In this document: one piece after another, positions 54,936 through 63,424 of the stretch
How positions within the stretch are numbered: the stretch's first letter is position 1
How the letters are laid out: every line of letters begins with the position of its first letter
Source: CAVWXT01 sp963759115
GTDB lineage: Bacteria; Planctomycetota; Planctomycetia; Pirellulales; Thermoguttaceae
DNA: 64,000 nucleotides
Assembly (NCBI GenBank): GCA_963759115.1
Contig: CAVWXT010000001.1
Span: forward strand, 248,001-312,000
Direction: 5' to 3'
Notes under the pieces: generated by a model
The model's database searches: none
Seen by the model: the letters and a program-made list of their open reading frames with translations, nothing else
What the model was told of the DNA's origin: nothing
Made by a program: the position numbers and the translations under genes

Positions 54936-56624
54936 GTGGACCTTTTCGACAAGGATTTGCAGGAACTGGTCGCCCGGGGGAAGTCGCAAGGTTATCTCAC
55001 CTATGACGAGGTCAACGACTATCTGCCCGACGAGGAAGTCAATCCCGACAAGCTCGACAATCTGCTGATTGCCCTGGAGGAAGAGGGCATCGATCTGGTG
55101 AATCAGCCGCCGGAGCCCGAGTTCTACGACGCGGCGGAGCACGACTCGGACGCCGGAGCGAGCCAGCGCCGAGCGGCTGGCCAAGGGCGAAGTGCCCGGC
55201 GGGCCGGTCGATCCGCCGCCGCTGCCCGGCGAAGTCACGAAGTTCAGCAGCGACCCGATCCGCATGTATCTCAGCCAGATGGCGGAGATTCCGCTGTTGG
55301 CGCGGGCGGAAGAGATCGCCCTGGCCAAGAAGATCGAGGTCACGCGGAAGCGGTTCCGCCGCACCGTGCATCGGCTGCGCGATGGCGATGCGGGCGACGG
55401 TCGGCACGCTGGTCAAGGTCCACAAGGGCGCGCTGCCCTTCGACCGCACGATCAAGGTCTCGCTGACCGAGCGGCTCACCAAGGAGCAGATCATCGCCCG
55501 GATGCCGCACAACCTGAGCACCCTCTCCCACTTGATGGAGGAGAACCAGAAGGACTTCCGCCTGCTGCTGAACCGGCGGACCTCGCCGGCCGACCGCGCA
55601 GGAGGCCCGCAAGCGGTTCATCCGCCGCCGCCGGAAGATGCTCACGCTGATCGAGGAGTTGAGCCTGCGGACCCGCCGCGTGCAGGCCATGATGCGGCAG
55701 ATGGAGGACTCGCTGGCCCGGATGGACGAAATCCGCCGCCAACTGCGGCTGCTGCTCGACAACCCGGCCACGCGCGACAAGCGGGCGAACCTGCGCCGCG
55801 AACTCCGCGACCTGATGGTCCTGACCCAGGAGAGCCCCAAGAGCCTCCGCACGCGCTGCGAGACCATGCGCCGCCAGTACCAGGACTACGAGCAGGTCAA
55901 ACGGCAGCTCTCCGGCGGCAACCTGCGGCTGGTGGTCTCGATCGCCAAGAAATACCGCAATCGGGGGCTGAGCTTCCTGGACCTCATCCAGGAGGGGAAC
56001 ACCGGCCTGATGCGGGCGGTCGACAAGTACGAGTATCGCCGCGGATTCAAGTTTTCGACCTACGCCACCTGGTGGATTCGCCAGGCCATCACCCGGGCGA
56101 TCGCCGATCAGGCCCGCACCATCCGCATCCCCGTCCACATGATCGACGTGCTGAGCAAGCTGCGAAATGCCTCGAAACAGCTCTTGCAGGAGTTGGGCCG
56201 GGAGCCGACCACCGAAGAGGCGGCGGCCGCCACCGGCCTGTCGGTCGACGAGACCCGCCGGGTGTTGGCCATGGGCCGTCATCCGGTAAGCCTTGACCGG
56301 CCGGTCGGCGAGAGCGAAGATAGTTGTTTCGGGGAGTTCATCGAGGACGGTGGGCTGCCCCGGCCGGAAAAGGCCGCCAGCAATGAACTGCTCCGCGAAA
56401 AGATCGAAGCCCTGCTCAAGACGCTCACCTACCGCGAGCGGGAGATCATCCGCCTGCGGTACGGCCTGGGCGACGGCTACACCTATACCCTGGAAGAGGT
56501 GGGCCGCATCTTCAAGGTCACGCGCGAGCGGGTGCGGCAGATCGAGGCCAAGGCGGTCAAAAAACTGCAACATCCCGTCCGCAGCCAGCAGCTCGAGGGA
56601 TTTCTCGAGCACGCAGCCGGCTGA
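54936..56624 (+). CDS. rpoD: Primary RNA polymerase sigma factor, three frameshifts
   Basis: Starts at GTG 54936 behind AAGGAG: VDLFDKDLQELVARGKSQGYLTYDEVNDYLPDE, the region 1.1 of RpoD. Region 1.2/2: DPIRMYLSQMAEIPLLARAEEIALAKKIE, LSGGNLRLVVSIAKKYRNRGLSFLDLIQEGNTGLMRAVDKYEYRRGFKFSTYATWWIRQAI. Region 4: LTYREREIIRLRYGLGDGYTYTLEEVGRIFKVTRERVRQIEAKAVKKL. The spacer between regions 1.2 and 2 carries the planctomycete-like insert (HKGALPFDRTIKVSLTERLTKEQI). Frame changes near 55155, 55380 and 55600. The stop is at 56624. Essential, so these are most likely sequence errors. Confidence 0.93.
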
Positions 56625-56710
56625 CGCGGGCGTCAAGCCGCCGGACTTCGACCGCGCGGCCGGCTTTCGACCGGCGGCCGTTCGTGACGGCCGGTCCGCA
56701 CAAGCGTGTC

Positions 56711-56775
56711 GGGTTGGTCCACGGGCAGCTTGTCTGCCGTGTACCTGCACGGGCAGACAACTGCCGTGGCACCCA
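56711..56775. repeat. Dispersed palindromic repeat, CACGGGCAG family
   Basis: Words CCACGGGCAG..CTGCCGTG and CACGGGCAGACAACTGCCGTGG, a variant of the repeat at 16676-16771. It lies between the sigma factor and the zinc-ribbon gene. Confidence 0.65.
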
Positions 56776-56861
56776 AACTCCGGTGCGTCACGCTACTTGT
56801 CCGTTCCCACGCAACGTGGGCAGTGCAACCTTTCGATCCTCTTACCCCGAGATAATCTCCC

Positions 56862-57583
56862 ATGCCTTCCACCCCACCCAACATCGGCACCTCCGTACTC
56901 CGCACCCTGCACCGCATCCATCGCCAGCTTAGCGACCTGACGAGAACGGCTCGATCGCGGCCCGAAGCAGATCCGCGCCGCCGAGGCCAACGTGCAACAC
57001 CGCGAAGAACTGCTGGCCAAGGCCAAGGCCGAGGCCAAGACCCTTCGCATGGCCGCCGACCAGAAGCAGCTTCAACTGAAGTCGGGCGAGGACAAGGTCA
57101 AGGACCTGCGGCGCAAGCTCAACGCGGCCACCAGCAACCGCGAGTACCAGGCGCTGCTGGAACAGATCGCCGCCGACGAGATGACCAACAGCGTGCTGGC
57201 CGACGAAATCCTCGAAGCCCTGGAGAAGGTCGACGCCTTCCAGAAGAACATCGCCGAGGCGGAAGCGGCGCTGGCCGCCGCCAAGCAGAAGGCCGGCAGA
57301 AGTCCGCGGCGAGGTGGCCCAGCAGGAGCCGCGTGCTGGCGGCCGACGTCGCCCGGCTGGAGGCCGAGTTGCAGCAGTCCGAGGCGACCCTGCCCGGCCG
57401 AGATCCGCGAGATGTACCGCCGCATCGTGCGGCAGAAGGGCGAAGACGCCCTGGCCATGGTCGAAAACCAGTGCTGCGGCGGCTGCAACCAGCAGATTCC
57501 GCTGAACATGCTGCAATCAGATCATGCTCGGCCAGCCGGTCTTCTGCAAGACCTGCGGCCGGCTGCTGTATCTGCCGGAGTAG
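56862..57583 (+). CDS. Coiled-coil zinc-ribbon protein (DUF164/COG1579 type), several frameshifts
   Basis: The ATG at 56862 gives MPSTPPNIGTSVLRTLHRIHRQLSDL, then, across frame changes, QIRAAEANVQHREELLAKAKAEAKTLRMAADQKQLQLKSGEDKVKDLRRKLNAATSNREYQALLEQIAADEMTNSVLADEI, a long coiled coil. It ends with a C4 zinc ribbon: CCGGCNQQIP..CKTCGRLLYLPE (57474-57583). Frame breaks are near 56940, 57300, 57400 and 57515. Proteins of this type are widespread and of unknown role, some near cell-envelope or motility genes. Placed downstream of the sigma factor. Confidence 0.8.
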
Positions 57584-57848
57584 GCGCGTACCTGCCAATC
57601 CCGAAGGGATTGAATATGAAAGCCCGGGGTTGCCGCGCAGCGGCTACCCCGGGTGGACGGTCAGGCTCAATCTTTCAACCCTGAAAGGGTTGCGTACGCG
57701 GGGCGACGCCGTTCTACGAAACCCCGTTGGGGTTTTTCGTGGAGGTGCGGCCGTTCCCCCAGGGTAGCCGCTGAAGCGGCAACCCTGGGCTGCCCTATCA
57801 CAAGCCCTTCGGGCTATTTCCGCGCTGCCCTATCACAAGCCCTTCGGG
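57584..57848. repeat. Repeat block downstream of the zinc-ribbon gene
   Basis: Holds several small palindromes (CCCGGGGTTGCCGC..GCGGCTACCCCGGG near 57630, CAACCCTGAAAGGGTTG near 57677, CAGGGTAGCCGCTGAAGCGG..CCCTG near 57765) and a tandem 32-base repeat at its end. No gene is visible. Confidence 0.6.
57719..57737 (+). terminator. Intrinsic terminator-like hairpin
   Basis: AAACCCC-GTT-GGGGTTT followed by T residues. It is on the plus strand 136 bases past the zinc-ribbon stop. It is part of the repeat block, so its role as terminator is a guess. Confidence 0.4.
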
Positions 57849-57855
57849 CTATTTC
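57789..57855. repeat. Tandem 32-base repeat reaching into the esterase gene
   Basis: Two identical 32-base copies beginning GCTGCCCTATCACAAGCCCT at 57789 and 57824 (period 35), each with a CCCTTCGGGC-type hairpin. The second copy provides the stop codon of the minus-strand esterase. Confidence 0.75.
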
Positions 57856-58781
57856 TTTTGGCGTCGCTCGTCCGCCGATGACTCAAGGGCCTTCCGGTGG
57901 AACTCGAAGCCGGCGGTCCCCAACCTCTTGTAGTAGGCCGTGCCGCTGTGTTTCACGCCGGGCACCACTTCGTACTGATGCTCGATCTTGAGCCGGTCGA
58001 GCAGCTCGTGAAGCTCCCGGTTGGCCGGAAACAGGTAATCCTGATCGCCGACCCCGATGCGGATGTGGGTCTGACGCAACTTGCCGGCATTCTTCTCGGC
58101 CAAGAACTGCGGCTCCTCCTCCGGGTAATCCGCGTTATTGACGTGGTCGATGCGCGCGCCGGGCTTCACGGCTCCCGCGCTGACGACAACCGTTCCGAAG
58201 AGTTCCGGGTACTTGAACCCCAAATGCGCGGAGCCGTAGCCGCCCATCGAATATCCTTCAATCGCTCGCCCGCTGCGGTCGGCAATCGTGCGATAGGTCT
58301 GGTCGATGCAAGGAATCAAGTCCTTGACGAGGACGCTTTCCATGGGCATTTTGCCGTCGGCGGCGTCCCGGTAGAAGCTGTCGACCATGCCATTGGGCAG
58401 CACGACGATGACCGGCGGCAGCAGGTGCTCGCGAATAGCGGCGTCTACGTGAGGGACGAAACACTCCGCGCCGGTCCGCTGGTTCCCGTTCATGCCGTGC
58501 AGCCAATAGATCACGGGATAGCGTTGCGTCTGTTGCTCGTACCCCGGCGGCAAGTAGATTCGATAGCTCACGTCGCGGCCGAGGACTTTGCTGGGGAAAC
58601 TCTTCCAGACTGTGCCGTTGATCTCTGCGCGGTCGGGATCGAGCCACTCGGCCTTGGGCTTATCTTGCTGGGCGCTCGGTTGCGGCTTTGCGGCATCGGC
58701 CGCTCTGGCGGTCACGCCGGCCAGTACCGTACAAAACGCGAGCGAGAGGCAGCCACGGGCGAGTAGCTTCACTTTGGACAT
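57849..58781 (-). CDS. Secreted alpha/beta-hydrolase esterase (feruloyl esterase/esterase D-like)
   Basis: Signal peptide (residues 5-27, ending TARAADA), then SFPSKVLGRDVSYRIYLPPGYEQQTQRYPVIYWLHGMNGNQRTG, the characteristic N-terminal strand and oxyanion loop of esterase-D/feruloyl esterases. Nucleophile elbow GYSMGG with Ser ~178, GVGDQDYLFPANRELHELLDRL (acid) and VPGVKHSGTAYYKRLGTAG (His). 310 residues. ATG 58781. It would act on acyl or feruloyl esters outside the cell membrane. No frameshift. Confidence 0.88.
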   Translation of the reverse strand: MSKVKLLARGCLSLAFCTVLAGVTARAADAAKPQPSAQQDKPKAEWLDPDRAEINGTVWKSFPSKVLGRDVSYRIYLPPGYEQQTQRYPVIYWLHGMNGNQRTGAECFVPHVDAAIREHLLPPVIVVLPNGMVDSFYRDAADGKMPMESVLVKDLIPCIDQTYRTIADRSGRAIEGYSMGGYGSAHLGFKYPELFGTVVVSAGAVKPGARIDHVNNADYPEEEPQFLAEKNAGKLRQTHIRIGVGDQDYLFPANRELHELLDRLKIEHQYEVVPGVKHSGTAYYKRLGTAGFEFHRKALESSADERRQKK

Positions 58782-58970
58782 CAGTGTGTTCCCCCATGTA
58801 AGAATGCCCCCCATTGCAATGGGGGGCGTTCGATGTGAACAACCGAGTTCGATCTCGGCAACAGGTCGGATGATCGAGTTGTAGGGCGGGACAAGCGAAA
58901 GGCAGTCCCGCCAATGAGTCCGATATGTCTGGTGGGACTGCGCTTCGCTTGTCTCCCCTACGCCTCTCGA

Positions 58971-60416
58971 CTACGTCAAGTCCGGCAGCACGAACGGCTT
59001 GCGGTACGACTGCGTCAGCAGCTTATTGGCCTCTTCGTCGCCTGGGAACTTTTCAGCGGCCGCGTCGAAGGCCAACTTGCGGCCAAGGCGGTAGGTGGCG
59101 CCGTCCAGCTTCATGCCGACTTCGTCGGAAAGGTGCTTCTTCATACCCTCGAAGGACTCGCCGGCCAGAGCGTCATCGCCCAGGGCCTTCGCATCCGCGC
59201 TGAACGGCGTTTCCGTGCCGAGCCGGTAGGAGATGTTGGCCAGGTGGGCCATCAACACGGAGCGGTGGCCCTGCTCGATCTCGGCGTTGAGGTCCTCGCG
59301 CTTGCGGCTGCGAACGCAGTCGATGAAGTTGGCGAAGTGCCGGGTGAGGAAGTCCTTGGTCGACTGGACGCCGGGCAACGGCTCGCCCTTGTCTTGGCCC
59401 TTGGGGAAGAACTGGCCGTTGCGGATCACGCCCTCTTCCATGCGGAACTCGTTGCGCGAACTCAGCCTGCCGTTCTTGACCAGGTCGCGGTTCTCCATCA
59501 GGATCTTCGGCCCGCCAAAGTCGACGATGGTGAACTGGGTGTTGGCCGTTTGGCCCTGGTCGTTCCAGTAGAAACGGCCGCCGACGCTGATCACGCTCAG
59601 CGGCACGGCGCCTTCGGGCATGGCCCAGCGGGCGATGTCCCAGTGATGCGGACCCTGGTTGCCGATCTCGCCGTTGCCGAAATCCCAGAACCAGTGCCAG
59701 TTGTAGTGGACCAGGTTCTCGTGATACGGCTGCTCCGGCGCGGAACCGAGCCAGATGTTGAAATCGAGCCCTTCGGGCGGCGTCTTCGGCTCCTTGAAGC
59801 CGATGCCCTTGCGGGGCTTGCCGGCCTCGCCGTAGGCCACCAGCAGCTTGCCGTACTTGCCGCTCTTGACGGCCGCCACTTCGCCCACGAATCGCGCGTT
59901 GGACCGGCTCTGCGTGCCCTGCTGGACGATGCGGTTGTATTTCCGTGCGGCTTGGACGAGCCTGCGTCCCTCGACGAGGGTGTGGCTGCACGGCTTCTCC
60001 ACGTACACGTCTTTGCCTGCCTGGCACGCCCAAATGCCCTGAATCGCGTGCCAGTGGTTTGTCGAGGCGATGGTCACGGCGTCCAGGTTGGGATCGTCGA
60101 GGGCCTTGCGGAGGTCTTGAACGCACTTGGGCATTTTGCCCGTGTTCCGCTTCACCAGTTCGCTCTTCTCGGCGAACAGGCGGCTGTCGGGATCGACCAG
60201 GTAGGCGATCTCGATGTTGTTCGTTTTGACGAGCTTGGACAGCTCTCGGATGTGCTCGGTGCCGCGGCCGTTGATGCCGACCACGGCCACGCGGACGGTG
60301 TCGTTGGCGCCGAGTACTCGGGCGAAAGCTCTCGTGCCGACCAACGGAAAACTGGCGGCGGCCACACCGCCGACGGCAGTACGTTTCAGAAAATCACGGC
60401 GGCTGCAACGAGACAT
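58971..60416 (-). CDS. Tat-exported Gfo/Idh/MocA oxidoreductase
   Basis: Twin-arginine signal SRRDFLKRTAVGGVAAASFPLVGTRAFA (residues 6-33). Rossmann motif VRVAVVGINGRGTEHIREL, then PNLDAVTIASTNHWHAIQGIWACQAGKDVYVEKPCSHTLVEG with EKP, NRIVQQGTQSRSN, HYNWHWFWDFGNGEIGNQGPHHWDIARWAMPE (the typical planctomycete C-terminal signature). Length ~481 residues. Such exported oxidoreductases are greatly expanded in planctomycetes; substrates are thought to be sugars. ATG at 60416. Confidence 0.92.
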   Translation of the reverse strand: MSRCSRRDFLKRTAVGGVAAASFPLVGTRAFARVLGANDTVRVAVVGINGRGTEHIRELSKLVKTNNIEIAYLVDPDSRLFAEKSELVKRNTGKMPKCVQDLRKALDDPNLDAVTIASTNHWHAIQGIWACQAGKDVYVEKPCSHTLVEGRRLVQAARKYNRIVQQGTQSRSNARFVGEVAAVKSGKYGKLLVAYGEAGKPRKGIGFKEPKTPPEGLDFNIWLGSAPEQPYHENLVHYNWHWFWDFGNGEIGNQGPHHWDIARWAMPEGAVPLSVISVGGRFYWNDQGQTANTQFTIVDFGGPKILMENRDLVKNGRLSSRNEFRMEEGVIRNGQFFPKGQDKGEPLPGVQSTKDFLTRHFANFIDCVRSRKREDLNAEIEQGHRSVLMAHLANISYRLGTETPFSADAKALGDDALAGESFEGMKKHLSDEVGMKLDGATYRLGRKLAFDAAAEKFPGDEEANKLLTQSYRKPFVLPDLT

Positions 60417-60531
60417 GCTGAGCTCCTGGATCTTGCGAGGAAATGGGGATGTTGTGCGGAGTGGGAGCCAAAGCGGCACACCGCCTTGACTCCACCTATG
60501 ATAGGCCCGGCAAGGGCGTTCCGCAAGTTGT

Positions 60532-60622
60532 CGAAGCGGCATCCTGCCGCTTCCTGCCCGCTTCAAGCCCACGCCAGGAAGAACGCCCTCGCCAAACCCG
60601 CGCGGCAGGATGCCGCGTCTAC
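60532..60622. repeat. Dispersed inverted repeat, GCGGCATCCTGCCGC family
   Basis: GAAGCGGCATCCTGCCGCTT (itself palindromic) at the left and GCGCGGCAGGATGCCGCGTC at the right, facing each other. Confidence 0.6.
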
Positions 60623-60696
60623 GTTCCCGCCTTACCGGCCAGGCCCAATCCGACCGCCGGTGGCCCAGGGCCGATCAGTTTTCCCGAATAGGACTT

Positions 60697-60765
60697 GTAG
60701 GAGGCGACTCCGGTCGCCGATTTGCAGCAGTTTTCGGGCAATCGGCGACTGGAGTCGCCTCCCAC
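60697..60765. repeat. Dispersed inverted repeat, GGAGGCGACTCC family
   Basis: Second copy of the 19959-20029 repeat (arms differ at two positions), lying between the Tat oxidoreductase and nuoA. Confidence 0.8.
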
Positions 60766-60879
60766 AGTGAATAATTGATCGGCCCTGGCCGGCGGCCGCA
60801 GAGGCTTGCAAAATGTCGGCCATCCCCTAAAATAATCCGCTTTCAGATGTCGAGCCTGCGGGGAGATTTTCTTGCGCCG

Positions 60880-61482
60880 ATGACGTCGACCGCAATTGTT
60901 GCCTACTTGGCGCTGTTCGCCACGGTGGGGTTTGTGTTTGTGTTTGCGTCCCTTCTTTTGGGGTGGTTTGTTCGTGCGCAGAATCCGACCCCTCTGAAGT
61001 CGGACATCTACGAGTGCGGTGAACCGGCCATCGGGCCGGGAACGGTCCAGTTTGACCTGCGGTTCTACGTCGTGGCGTTGGTGTTCCTGATTTTCGAGGT
61101 CGAAGTGGCCTTCTTCTTCCCTCCGGCCACCGTGTTTGGATGGGCAACCCAATCGCGTGCGGCAGCAGAATTGGCAGACAAGGGGGCTGCAACTGCTTCC
61201 AAAGGACGAGAAGGCAGGATCGTTCCCCAGGCGGCTGAGATGCGCGATCTGGGTTTGTCGAGCGGCAACGTGGCTCTGACGCCCGCGTCGTCCCGCACCC
61301 TGGCGCTGGCCGCGATGCTCGACCTGGGGGTGTTTTTCGCCGTGCTGCTGGTGGGGTTCGCCTATGTTTGGCGGCGTGGCGATCTCGATTGGGTGCGTGC
61401 GGTCCGTCACCCGGCCACTCCGGCGGAAGCTGCGGCACTGACGGCCCAACTCGGTAGGGTGCGTGAAGCGCGCGAACAATGA
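60880..61482 (+). CDS. nuoA: NADH-quinone oxidoreductase subunit A (extended)
   Basis: Complex I membrane subunit. TM1 STAIVAYLALFATVGFVFVFASLLLG, the conserved NPTPLKSDIYECGEPAIGPG loop, FDLRFYVVALVFLIFEVEVAFFFP (TM2) and TLALAAMLDLGVFFAVLLVGFAYVWRRGDLDW (TM3). A ~70-residue Ala/Gln/Glu-rich insert (KGAATASKGREGRIVPQAA) lies between TM2 and TM3, longer than in E. coli. ATG 60880 gives the standard N-terminus; 60847 is possible. NuoB does not follow; nuoC starts four bases after this stop. Confidence 0.9.
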   Translation: MTSTAIVAYLALFATVGFVFVFASLLLGWFVRAQNPTPLKSDIYECGEPAIGPGTVQFDLRFYVVALVFLIFEVEVAFFFPPATVFGWATQSRAAAELADKGAATASKGREGRIVPQAAEMRDLGLSSGNVALTPASSRTLALAAMLDLGVFFAVLLVGFAYVWRRGDLDWVRAVRHPATPAEAAALTAQLGRVREAREQ

Positions 61483-61486
61483 TTCA

Positions 61487-62053
61487 ATGATTGAGGTTGG
61501 TGCGTTGCACGCACCCGACAGCATGAACGTGCCAGAGATTCACGCCCGATTGTCGCAGCCGTTCCCGTCGTGGTTGGCGGCCCACGACTTCGACGCTATC
61601 GACCCCTGGATCGAAGTGCAGGCCGAGGGGCTGGCGGAGGTGGCCCGCTATCTCCGCGAAGAGCACGACCTCTGGTTCGACATGCTTCACTGCATCACGG
61701 CGGTAGACTACTTCGAGCCGGACGCGAAGAAGGCCGCCCAGGTTGAGTGGCAGCCGCACTTGGAGTTGCTCTATCACCTCTCCAGTACCGTGCTTCGCCA
61801 TCGGCTGGTGCTGAAGGTCCGCCTGCCGCGGTGGCGCGACGACGTGCCGGGCCAACTGCCTGAAGTCCCCAGCGTCAGCGGCGTGTGGAGCACGGCCGTC
61901 TGGCACGAGCGCGAGGTGTTCGATCTGTCGGGCGTGTTCTTCCGCGGCCATCCCGACCTGCGTCGCATTCTCTGCCCGGAGGATTGGGTGGGCCACCCGT
62001 TGCGAAAAGACTACGAAATGCCGGCCGAGTATCACGGGATTCCGGCGAGGTAA
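61487..62053 (+). CDS. nuoC: NADH-quinone oxidoreductase subunit C
   Basis: Hydrophilic complex I subunit, ~188 residues. Family marks: FDMLHCITAVDYFEP, LELLYHLSSTVLRHRLVLKVRLPR, VPSVSGVWSTAVWHEREVFDLSGVFFRGHPDLRRILCPEDWVGHPLRKDYEMP. Start ATG 61487 lies four bases past nuoA; a GTG at 61463 overlapping nuoA and an ATG at 61523 are alternatives. Normally encoded after nuoB, which is missing here. Confidence 0.9.
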   Translation: MIEVGALHAPDSMNVPEIHARLSQPFPSWLAAHDFDAIDPWIEVQAEGLAEVARYLREEHDLWFDMLHCITAVDYFEPDAKKAAQVEWQPHLELLYHLSSTVLRHRLVLKVRLPRWRDDVPGQLPEVPSVSGVWSTAVWHEREVFDLSGVFFRGHPDLRRILCPEDWVGHPLRKDYEMPAEYHGIPAR

Positions 62054-62059
62054 GAAAAG

Positions 62060-62116
62060 TAGGACGGACTTCCTAGTCCGTCCCGAACGCGGACGGATCA
62101 GGAAATCCGCCCTACA
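62060..62116. repeat. Dispersed inverted repeat, GTAGGACGGAC family, inside the nuo operon
   Basis: GTAGGACGGACTTCCTAGTC and the facing CGGATCAGGAAATCCGCCCTAC, around a short centre. It fills the gap between nuoC and nuoD, five bases before the nuoD start, so nuoD must use it as leader sequence. Confidence 0.8.
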
Positions 62117-62121
62117 CGAAA

Positions 62122-63327
62122 ATGCAAACCGAGCGCGTTCATCCCGAAACGGTCGAGTTCGACGTCCACACGGACGAGATGCTGATCAACATGGGGCCGC
62201 AGCATCCCAGCACGCACGGCGTGTTGCGCCTCGTGTTGCGCACCGACGGCGAAGTGGTGATCGAAGTTACGCCCTACATCGGCTACCTGCACCGCTGCGC
62301 CGAGAAGATCGGCGAGAACTTGAGCCCGCGGCAGTTCCTGCCCTATACCGACCGCCTCGATTACCTGGCCGCGATGAACATGAATCTCGGCTGGGCGCTG
62401 TGCGTCGAAAAGCTGCTGGGCCAGAAGGTCTCGGAGAAGACGCGGCACCTCCGCGTAATCGTGGCCGAGTTGGGCCGCATCGCCAGCCACCTGGTGGCGG
62501 CCGGCTGCTACGGCCTCGACCTGGGCAGTTTCACGCCCTTCATCTGGACCTTCCGCGAACGCGAGAAGATCCTCAACCTGTTCGAGGAAGTCTGCGGGGC
62601 CCGGCTCACCTACAGCTACATCGCCCCGGGCGGCGTGACTGACGATCTTCCGCCCGGCTGGCTGAAACGGTGCGAAGTGTTCCTCGACCAGTTCGAGCCG
62701 GTGATCGACGAACTGCACGCCCTGTTGACCAGCAACGCGATCTTCATCCAGCGGACGGCCGGCGTCGGGGTGATGCCGCCGGCGATGGCCCTCGACTACG
62801 GCTGCACGGGCCCGGTGCTGCGGGGCAGCGGCGTCAATTGGGACCTCCGCCGCGACGGCGAGCCGCTCTACACCGAGATGTACGAGGGCTACACCTGGGA
62901 GGTGATCGCCGCCGCGAATGGCCAATACCCCCAGGACCATCCCTATCCGCCCGTGCCGCCCGAGGCCATCGTGGGCGATAGCTGGCACCGCTTCTACGTG
63001 CGGATGCTGGAGGTCGTGGAGTCGGTATTCCTGGTGCGTCAGGCGTTGGAGAAATACGCCCGGGCGCCGGGATCGGTCGACGCGCCGATCGCCGTGAAGA
63101 AGAAGCTCAACAAGGGCGAGGCGTACCTGGAGACCGAGGCCCCCAAGGGGCAGATGGGATTCATGGTCCTCAGCGACGGCTCTCCGGTGCCGTGGCGGGT
63201 GCGGATTCGCAGCAGCAGCTTCTGCAATCTGTCGGTCATCTCGGAGCTTTGCCGCGGAGTGTTGGTGGCCGACGTGCCGGCGATCGTCGGATCGCTGGAT
63301 TTGGTGCTGGGAGAAATTGATAGATAG
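62122..63327 (+). CDS. nuoD: NADH-quinone oxidoreductase subunit D
   Basis: 401-residue complex I subunit that forms the quinone site with NuoB. Characteristic motifs: MGPQHPSTHGVLRLVLRTDGEVV, GYLHRCAEKIGENLSPRQFLPYTDRLDYLA, RTAGVGVMPPAMALDYGCTGPVLRGSGVNWDLR, EAPKGQMGFMVLSDGSPVPWRVRIRSSSFCNLS, ending VLGEIDR. All conserved His and Tyr of the quinone loop are present. ATG 62122. No frameshift. NuoH follows after 97 bases, and nuoE-G are not between them. Confidence 0.93.
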   Translation: MQTERVHPETVEFDVHTDEMLINMGPQHPSTHGVLRLVLRTDGEVVIEVTPYIGYLHRCAEKIGENLSPRQFLPYTDRLDYLAAMNMNLGWALCVEKLLGQKVSEKTRHLRVIVAELGRIASHLVAAGCYGLDLGSFTPFIWTFREREKILNLFEEVCGARLTYSYIAPGGVTDDLPPGWLKRCEVFLDQFEPVIDELHALLTSNAIFIQRTAGVGVMPPAMALDYGCTGPVLRGSGVNWDLRRDGEPLYTEMYEGYTWEVIAAANGQYPQDHPYPPVPPEAIVGDSWHRFYVRMLEVVESVFLVRQALEKYARAPGSVDAPIAVKKKLNKGEAYLETEAPKGQMGFMVLSDGSPVPWRVRIRSSSFCNLSVISELCRGVLVADVPAIVGSLDLVLGEIDR

Positions 63328-63337
63328 GAGGAAGAGT

Positions 63338-63424
63338 TTTCAGTTATCAGTTTTCAGTTCTCAGTCAGGAACCTGCTGATCACGCATGCCTGATGACTGA
63401 CAACTGACAACTGACAACTTCACC
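63338..63424. repeat. Short repeat between nuoD and nuoH
   Basis: TTTTCAGTTATCAGTTTTC at the left and CTGACAACTGACAACTGAC at the right form an imperfect inverted repeat; the right arm contains three tandem CTGACAA units. Confidence 0.65.

Larger units (their letters stand above)
60417..60879. other. Repeat-filled intergenic region upstream of nuoA
   Basis: Contains a CGGCATCCTGCCG-type repeat at 60532-60622 and a GGAGGCGACTCC repeat at 60697-60765. No gene is visible. The nuo promoter should lie in 60766-60860; no clear -35/-10 was found. Confidence 0.5.

Noticed and set aside
58914..60770. 618-residue open frame on the plus strand
   Set aside because: Antisense shadow of the Tat-exported oxidoreductase, which has clear domain motifs.
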